DNA from: Bacillota bacterium
GTDB lineage: Bacteria; Bacillota; Clostridia; Saccharofermentanales; DTU023
Length of the DNA: 64,000 bases
Reading direction: 5' to 3'
Assembly (NCBI GenBank): GCA_023426575.1
Contig: JAFAAL010000030.1
Coordinates: 1 to 64,000, forward strand
The notes under the pieces are model-generated. The model was not told the DNA's origin. It saw only the letters and a list, made by a program, of their open reading frames with translations, and made no database searches. Shown here piece by piece: positions 59,221 through 64,000 of the stretch. Positions within the stretch are counted from its first letter, which is position 1. Each line of letters opens with the position of its first letter. A program made the position numbers and the translations under genes.

Positions 59221-59260
59221 CTGAACTCTTTGCAGAGAGATAAATTTTTCCCGAGTTCAG
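59221..59260 (+). repeat. 8-bp inverted repeat upstream of the sugar importer operon
   Basis: CTGAACTC (59221-59228) and GAGTTCAG (59253-59260), 24 bp apart, just before the Shine-Dalgarno site. It could be an operator or an mRNA hairpin. Confidence 0.4.
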
Positions 59261-59284
59261 AAATTGTGTATTAAGGAGAAAAAT

Positions 59285-60664
59285 ATGCAAGTCAAAAAGA
59301 TTTTTGTCCTGCTCATGCTCGTCCTCGCGATGAGTCTGGCCTGGACCGCCTGCGCCCCTAAGCAGGAAACGACAAGCACCAGCCCCGATGCCGAGGCTCC
59401 CGCAGATGAGGCTCAGACCCCTGCCGACTCGGCCGAGACCCCAGCAGATGACGTCGCGGCTGCGATTTCCGTCCAAGTAGAAGAGGCCTGGATGCCCCAC
59501 TACGAGGCTGCGGCCGCCCGCGTCAAGGATCGCTTCCCGAACGCTGAGATCAACTTTATTCAGATTGGCGCCTTTGAGCACCTGGAAACCATCGATAGCA
59601 CCGACGTCATGAACCAGGACGTCGCCGACGTCTATGCCTATCCTCTGGATCGCTTTGTCGACTTGGTCGAAAAGGATGCTCTGGCGGCTTTTGACGCGCC
59701 TGCTATGGCTGGCAAGCTCGGCGGTTTCCCCGACTATTCGAAGAGCATCGGCAACGCTCTGATGAAGGAGGGCAGCTATTTCGGCTTCCCCTACAATATC
59801 GAGACGCTGATCATCTTTGCCAACGAGAAGAACGCCGCCGATCAAAAGATCGACCTCTCGCAGCCCGTGGAACTCACCGCGCTCGAGAATCCCAAGACGG
59901 CCCTCTTGCCGATCTTTGATGCCTGGTTCGGCGTCGCCCTGACCAACAGCGCAGATATCGAGCTCCTCGGCCAGGCCGACGGCGCTTTCTTCTCAGACTT
60001 CAGCCAGCCCTGGGCCGAGCTCAGTCCTGAGAAGCAGCAGTTCATCGAGGCCATCTACAAGTATTGGAAGATCAACTTCGACGCCAACTCCGCCCTCTTC
60101 GATCCCGACGCAGGTTGGGGCTACATCGATGAGAGCTTCCGCTCCGGCAACGAGGGCGTCCTCCGCCTCGGTGGTCCATGGGAGACCAACGGCGTTAAAG
60201 AGCTGACCAATGACGGCGCCGACCTCGGTATCTACCCGATCAACCACATCACCGTCAATGGCCATCCCCTCAAGCACTGGCAGGGCGGTTGGGCCCTCGG
60301 CATCAACGCGCGCTGCGAAGAAGATGCTGCCAAGATGCAGCTTGCCCAGGCCATGATCGAAGAGATCGTCAATCCCGAATTTGCCGTCGACTTGTTCAAG
60401 GCCACAGGCAAGATCCTCGAAAACGTCCCTGCGGATGTCTACACCAATTCGGACCTCAACGAGATCGACAAAAAGGTCATCGCCGCCGTCATCGAATCCT
60501 ACAAGATTTCGCAGAACCGTCCGCTCTTCAGAGAGTGGGGTGAGGTCTGGGATACTTACAAGAACGCGATCCTCTCCTGGAACAGCGTAAAACCCGACAG
60601 TGCCGAGGCTGCCTATGAGCAGTTGCAGGCCTCCTTTGCCTCCCTCTTGGAGCGTCAGAAATAA
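59285..60664 (+). CDS. Sugar ABC importer substrate-binding lipoprotein (family 1, maltose-binding-like)
   Basis: 459 residues from ATG 59285 (AAGGAG upstream). The lipoprotein signal ends in LAWTAC (Cys ~ residue 21), followed by a Glu/Ala/Thr/Pro-rich linker, then a family-1 binding protein with IQIGAFEHLETI, DVYAYPLDRFVDLVEK, SYFGFPYNIETLIIFANEKN, and GVLRLGGPWETNG; aromatic Trp residues near 225-330 fit stacking on sugar. The family includes maltose/maltodextrin binders. A terminator follows, then a small membrane protein and the permease genes. Confidence 0.9.
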   Translation: MQVKKIFVLLMLVLAMSLAWTACAPKQETTSTSPDAEAPADEAQTPADSAETPADDVAAAISVQVEEAWMPHYEAAAARVKDRFPNAEINFIQIGAFEHLETIDSTDVMNQDVADVYAYPLDRFVDLVEKDALAAFDAPAMAGKLGGFPDYSKSIGNALMKEGSYFGFPYNIETLIIFANEKNAADQKIDLSQPVELTALENPKTALLPIFDAWFGVALTNSADIELLGQADGAFFSDFSQPWAELSPEKQQFIEAIYKYWKINFDANSALFDPDAGWGYIDESFRSGNEGVLRLGGPWETNGVKELTNDGADLGIYPINHITVNGHPLKHWQGGWALGINARCEEDAAKMQLAQAMIEEIVNPEFAVDLFKATGKILENVPADVYTNSDLNEIDKKVIAAVIESYKISQNRPLFREWGEVWDTYKNAILSWNSVKPDSAEAAYEQLQASFASLLERQK

Positions 60665-60678
60665 GTCCTGATTAGAAG

Positions 60679-60706
60679 ACGGGGCGCCAGCAGGCGTCCC
60701 GTTTTT
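60679..60706 (+). terminator. Hairpin terminator after the binding-protein gene
   Basis: 10-bp stem (60679-60688 with 60693-60702, AGCA loop, one G-T pair), followed by TTTTT. As in the peptide importer, it probably sets higher expression of the binding protein than of the permeases. Confidence 0.85.
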
Positions 60707-60715
60707 ATATTAGCT

Positions 60716-61150
60716 ATGAAGATGGTGACATGTGACAGACCCGACCGCAGGGCCCTGCTGCTCATCCTGAGTCTCGCCGCGGTATATAGCCTCGCAGCCA
60801 GCTGCGAGCTCTTTTGGCTTCTCGGACGCGAGGAACTCTTCCTCGCGCAACAGTCTGCTCAGCCGAATTTGAGCTACGGCGACTTCCAGCAATTCTTACT
60901 CTTGCGCTTTTGGGGTGGCCTGATCCCCGTCATCACCCTCGCTGGCTATGCCTATTGGGGCTGGCCGCGCTTCGGTCTCCGACGATTTGGGACGGGCGTC
61001 TTTGTGCTCATCCTGACTTACACCCTCATGACGCAGCTCCTCGAGCTCCGGCTCGACTCCATCTTCTACTACCTCCGCAGCTTGAGCCTTATCGGCCTGA
61101 TTCTCACTGTATTAAACGCCCGCCGCCTCAGTCAGACGGCGACCAGATGA
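60716..61150 (+). CDS. Small membrane protein of unknown function
   Basis: 144 residues with four hydrophobic segments (LLLILSLAAVYSLAASCELFWLL, LRFWGGLIPVITLAGYAYWGW, TGVFVLILTYTLMTQLLEL, YLRSLSLIGLILTVLN). I do not recognise a family. It sits between the binding protein and the MalF-like permease; its stop is 12 bp before the next ATG, so it is in the same operon. No clear ribosome site; a second ATG six bases in is possible. It may help assemble or regulate the importer. Confidence 0.65.
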   Translation: MKMVTCDRPDRRALLLILSLAAVYSLAASCELFWLLGREELFLAQQSAQPNLSYGDFQQFLLLRFWGGLIPVITLAGYAYWGWPRFGLRRFGTGVFVLILTYTLMTQLLELRLDSIFYYLRSLSLIGLILTVLNARRLSQTATR

Positions 61151-61162
61151 AGAGGTGACCCT

Positions 61163-63238
61163 ATGGCCTACCAGCCCTATGTCTATGACGAGCTCGGCCG
61201 CGAGTACCCCCGCAAGAACTTGTACCTACAAGAGCTTGCAGACCTCGATGCCGCCCTCCAAGCTGCGAGTCCCCCCGCAGAGCTCAAAGAAAAGCGCCGT
61301 GAGCTCGTCCGCCACCGCGCCCAGCATCCCCACATCCAAGAGCTCGAAGCCGCGCGCGCGGCCGCCAAAAAATTTGAGAGCGAATTGAGAGCGCGACTTA
61401 AAAGGGAGCTTCAGCCCAGCGCCTTCAGCTCTCGCCTGCTCTATCGCTTAAGCTATAGCTTGCGCGAGGCCGAGGCTCGCATCGACTTCTACCAGCCCCT
61501 TGCCGGACTCGACTATGACTTCGAGCTCGCCTACCAGACCGCCGCCATCCAAGCGGCACGCCTCCCCCAGGTCATTGAGCGCCGCAAGAGCCTCGAGGCC
61601 CTCGCCGAGTCACTCAAGGCGGAACTCCAGAGCGAGCGCCAAGCCGAGCACCGCGAGGTCGAAGCCGCGATTGCCAAGAAACAGGCAGAGGTCGACGCAA
61701 AGCTCCAAGAGCAAGTGCAAAAGCTCAAGTCCCTGCGCCGTGATCGTCAGATTTCCGCCCGAGCCTATCGCAATCAGCGCGAACAGCAAAAGCGCGCGGC
61801 CCAAGAGGAGAAGACGGCCCTCAAGCTGACTCATCCCGTCCTCCGCCTCGAGCAAAAGCTCAAAAATGTCAGACATCACCTGAGAGTCGACCCCGAGGCC
61901 GAGCAGCGCGTCATCAATTCTGACATCTCAGACATCCGTCGCAAGACCCCCGTCGAAGTCGAGCAAGAGCGCCCGTACAAGGCCTACCTGACCTTCCTCC
62001 TGCCAGGACTCGGCCAGCTCTTAAATGGCCAGAAGGTCAAGGCCATCGCCTTCTTCCTCCTCTCCCTCCTGATCTACGGCGTCAACTTCCCCTATGTCCT
62101 CGGCAAGCACAATTACCGTGGCGACGGCCTCATGGGCCTCATCACCCTCGCCGCGGGCCGCTCCAGAGTCGACCGCTCGATTATCTTTATGATTGAGGGC
62201 ATCATCTCCCTCTTCCTCTTGATCTTCGCTCTCGCCATCCTCTACCTCTCCTTCCGCGACGTCCTCCATGTCGAGCGCGCGAGAATCCGCGGCATCCGCC
62301 CGCACAATCTCTTCGAGACGCGGCAGGAAATTCAGCGCAAGGGCTTCCCCTATCTCGTCTCCCTGCCCGCCCTGATCCTCATCGTCTTCATCGTCATGGT
62401 CCCAATCCTCTCGACGATTCTGATCTCCTTTACCAACTACGACCCGCAGCACCAGTCAAAATTTGTCTGGAACGGGCTCAACAATTACAAGGAGATCTTC
62501 CTCGGCCAGGGCGTCGCCGGCGGCCCCTTCTGGCACATCCTCGGCTGGACCCTGATCTGGACCCTCGGAGCCACGACCCTGGCCATCTCTGTAGGCTTTG
62601 GCCTCTCGCTGCTCGTCCACCAGGAGCGCGTCAAGGGCAAGAAGATCTTCAGAACCATCTACCTCCTGCCCTGGGCCGTCCCCGCCTTTATCACGATCAT
62701 GATGTTCTCCATCATGTTCTCGCCCGGCGGCCCGCTCGCCGAGATTCTCGGCAATCTCATGGGGCACAGCGTCAATATCAAGAATTCGACCGTCGGCACC
62801 AGAGTCGTCCTGATCCTCCTCCAGACCTGGCTCGGCTCCGCCTACGTCTTCATGCTCTCGACGGGCGTCCTCCAGGGTATCCCCTCCGACCTCTACGAAG
62901 CCGCACACATGGACGGTGCCACCCCCTTCCAGCAGGTCACAAAGATTACCATCCCCCTGGTCCTCTACCGCACGGCGCCCCTCCTGATCGGGCAGTACAC
63001 CTTTAACTTCAACAACTTCTCGATCATCCACCTCTTCAATGGCGGCGGCCCCTTCAATCCCGTCAAGTACGGCAATATCGCGGGCTCCTCGGACCTCCTG
63101 ATCTCCTACATCTACAAGCTGACGATTGTTAAACAGTATCAGGCGATCGGCGCCGCCATCACCATCGTCGTTTCGATCTTCCTGCTCTTCTTGACCTGGA
63201 TTGGCTACAAGAACAGCAAGGCCTTTAAGGAGAACTAG
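61163..63238 (+). CDS. Sugar ABC importer permease (MalF type) with long coiled-coil N-terminus
   Basis: 691 residues, far longer than a typical 300-430-residue MalF. Residues ~1-255 are highly charged and helical (Glu/Lys/Arg/Ala/Gln-rich, e.g. AEHREVEAAIAKKQAEVDAK), predicted to be coiled coils on the cytoplasmic side. Next comes a TM2-like segment (PYKAYLTFLLPGLGQLLNGQ, then two to three helices), then the MalF core with six helices and the EAA loop EAAHMDGATPFQQVTKITIPLV. Starts ATG behind GAGGTGA. It overlaps nothing; the next gene starts two bases after its stop. Function of the N-terminal part is unknown. Confidence 0.87.
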   Translation: MAYQPYVYDELGREYPRKNLYLQELADLDAALQAASPPAELKEKRRELVRHRAQHPHIQELEAARAAAKKFESELRARLKRELQPSAFSSRLLYRLSYSLREAEARIDFYQPLAGLDYDFELAYQTAAIQAARLPQVIERRKSLEALAESLKAELQSERQAEHREVEAAIAKKQAEVDAKLQEQVQKLKSLRRDRQISARAYRNQREQQKRAAQEEKTALKLTHPVLRLEQKLKNVRHHLRVDPEAEQRVINSDISDIRRKTPVEVEQERPYKAYLTFLLPGLGQLLNGQKVKAIAFFLLSLLIYGVNFPYVLGKHNYRGDGLMGLITLAAGRSRVDRSIIFMIEGIISLFLLIFALAILYLSFRDVLHVERARIRGIRPHNLFETRQEIQRKGFPYLVSLPALILIVFIVMVPILSTILISFTNYDPQHQSKFVWNGLNNYKEIFLGQGVAGGPFWHILGWTLIWTLGATTLAISVGFGLSLLVHQERVKGKKIFRTIYLLPWAVPAFITIMMFSIMFSPGGPLAEILGNLMGHSVNIKNSTVGTRVVLILLQTWLGSAYVFMLSTGVLQGIPSDLYEAAHMDGATPFQQVTKITIPLVLYRTAPLLIGQYTFNFNNFSIIHLFNGGGPFNPVKYGNIAGSSDLLISYIYKLTIVKQYQAIGAAITIVVSIFLLFLTWIGYKNSKAFKEN

Positions 63239-63239
63239 T

Positions 63240-64000
63240 ATGAAGCAGCAGCAGCAGCAAAAGCCCCCAAAAGAGCCTAAACTCTCCCGCAAGGAGCGCC
63301 TCTACCTCTCGGACAAGCCGCCGCTCTCGCCCATTGGCTACGTCATGCTCGGGATCTCCTATTTGATCTTGATCCTCTGGGCATTCGTCATCCTCTGGCC
63401 CCTCATCCAGATGAGCCTTGCAGCTCTGAACGGCGCCCTCGGCCAGTACATCTCGCTCGGTGGCACTTTTGAGCTCTCCTTGAAGCACTTCCGCTACCTC
63501 TTCACCAAGACGCACTTCCTGCTCTGGACAAAGAACACCCTGGTCATCGCCATCTCGACAGCGCTTCTCACTCTGATCGTCGTCTCCTTTACGGGATACG
63601 CCTACTCACGCTATCGCTTCTCAGGGCGTCGCGCCTCCCTGATGGCCATCATGCTGATCCAGACCATCCCCGCCTTCGCTGGGATTACGGCCTACTACAC
63701 CATTCACTCGATCGTCGCCGCGATCATCCCGAGTTTTACCCGTCAGATCTGGCTGATCATGATCTACGCGGCAGGCGGAATTGCCGGCAATACCTTCATG
63801 CTCAAGGGCTATATCGACGGCATCTCCTCTGAGCTCGACGATGCGGCAAGAATTGACGGCTGTAGCAATATGCAAGTCTACCGCCTGATCATCATGCCGA
63901 TCGCCCGCCCGATGCTCGCCATCATCGCCCTCTGGTCCTTTATCGGGCCATTCCTCGACTTCATGCTGCCGAAGATCCTCCTGACAGATCCCAAGGACTA
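63240..64000 (+). CDS. Sugar ABC importer permease (MalG type), partial
   Basis: Starts at ATG 63240 (AAGGAG upstream, two bases after the MalF stop) and is open to the window end, 253 codons. It begins with a Gln-rich MKQQQQQKPP tail, then LILWAFVILWPLIQMSL, TLVIAISTALLTLIVVSFTGYAYSRYRF, and the EAA-loop motif ELDDAARIDGCSNMQVYRLIIMP, which are MalG hallmarks. The last membrane segments lie beyond the window. Confidence 0.9.
   Translation, partial: MKQQQQQKPPKEPKLSRKERLYLSDKPPLSPIGYVMLGISYLILILWAFVILWPLIQMSLAALNGALGQYISLGGTFELSLKHFRYLFTKTHFLLWTKNTLVIAISTALLTLIVVSFTGYAYSRYRFSGRRASLMAIMLIQTIPAFAGITAYYTIHSIVAAIIPSFTRQIWLIMIYAAGGIAGNTFMLKGYIDGISSELDDAARIDGCSNMQVYRLIIMPIARPMLAIIALWSFIGPFLDFMLPKILLTDPKD

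Noticed and set aside
62456..63292. Minus-strand frame of 278 codons opposite the MalF-type gene
   Set aside because: Asp/Glu/Gly-rich antisense translation of a membrane protein gene; no start signals.

Overview
The window looks like a chromosome segment of an anaerobic, GC-rich member of the Bacillota (Clostridia-like). Support comes from the ireB-ruvX-DUF1292-DUF1292 block, the rpmG-secE-nusG-rplK-rplA-rplJ-rplL block with an L10 leader, YitT, CPBP and GlsB membrane proteins, a serC-like/serA/DUF1015 trio, tryptophanase, and strong AGGAGG ribosome binding sites. I cannot name the genus. No rRNA, tRNA or CRISPR array was seen.

Layout. 1-2.9 kb: a decaying ABC-2 transporter module (two broken permeases around an intact ATPase), cut at its 3' end by an insertion-sequence remnant. 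3.1-16.7 kb: YitT and IspE on the plus strand, then on the minus strand a peptide ABC importer whose inner permease and both ATPases are one polypeptide, a FemAB-type enzyme, a formate/nitrite channel, and a MacB-like ABC system with a large extracellular partner. 16.9-21.6 kb: tryptophanase, then serine biosynthesis with DUF1015. 21.7-33.8 kb: SbcC/SbcD, MATE, membrane proteins, an SDR, a P-loop/Asp23-like fusion, YebC, YbjQ, YigZ and a DUF4015 protein. 33.8-37.7 kb: divergent serS and thrS, then glsB with a remnant of a second copy. 37.7-44.5 kb: an AT-rich island encoding a Cys-rich RiPP precursor, a radical SAM/SPASM maturase, an ABC-2 transporter and a peptide exporter. 44.6-48.2 kb: the ribosomal/secE/nusG operon. 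48.2-52.4 kb: a kinase-like/nuclease-like fusion with a degenerate HPRT, a phosphodiesterase, a large candidate structured RNA of about 630 nt, and a long AlaX. 52.4-59.2 kb: CPBP, DUF2156, DUF1292 x2, RuvX, IreB, RNase R, MtaB-like enzyme. 59.3-64 kb: a sugar ABC importer whose MalF-like subunit has a long coiled-coil front end; the MalG-like gene runs off the window.

Most interesting: (1) the RiPP island, whose 68-residue precursor carries two Cys-X-Cys-X-Cys triplets beside a PqqD/SPASM-type maturase; its transporter is paralogous to the broken module at the left edge. (2) The 50.46-51.13 kb non-coding RNA candidate, with its own TTGACA promoter, two three-way junctions and a 12-bp GAAA-capped terminator. 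(3) The permease-ATPase-ATPase fusion. (4) The kinase/nuclease-like plus HPRT-like pair, both with eroded catalytic motifs.

Metabolically the segment suggests an amino-acid and peptide user (peptide importer, tryptophanase, serine synthesis) that also imports sugars. All functions are inferred from reading the sequence; no database search was run.
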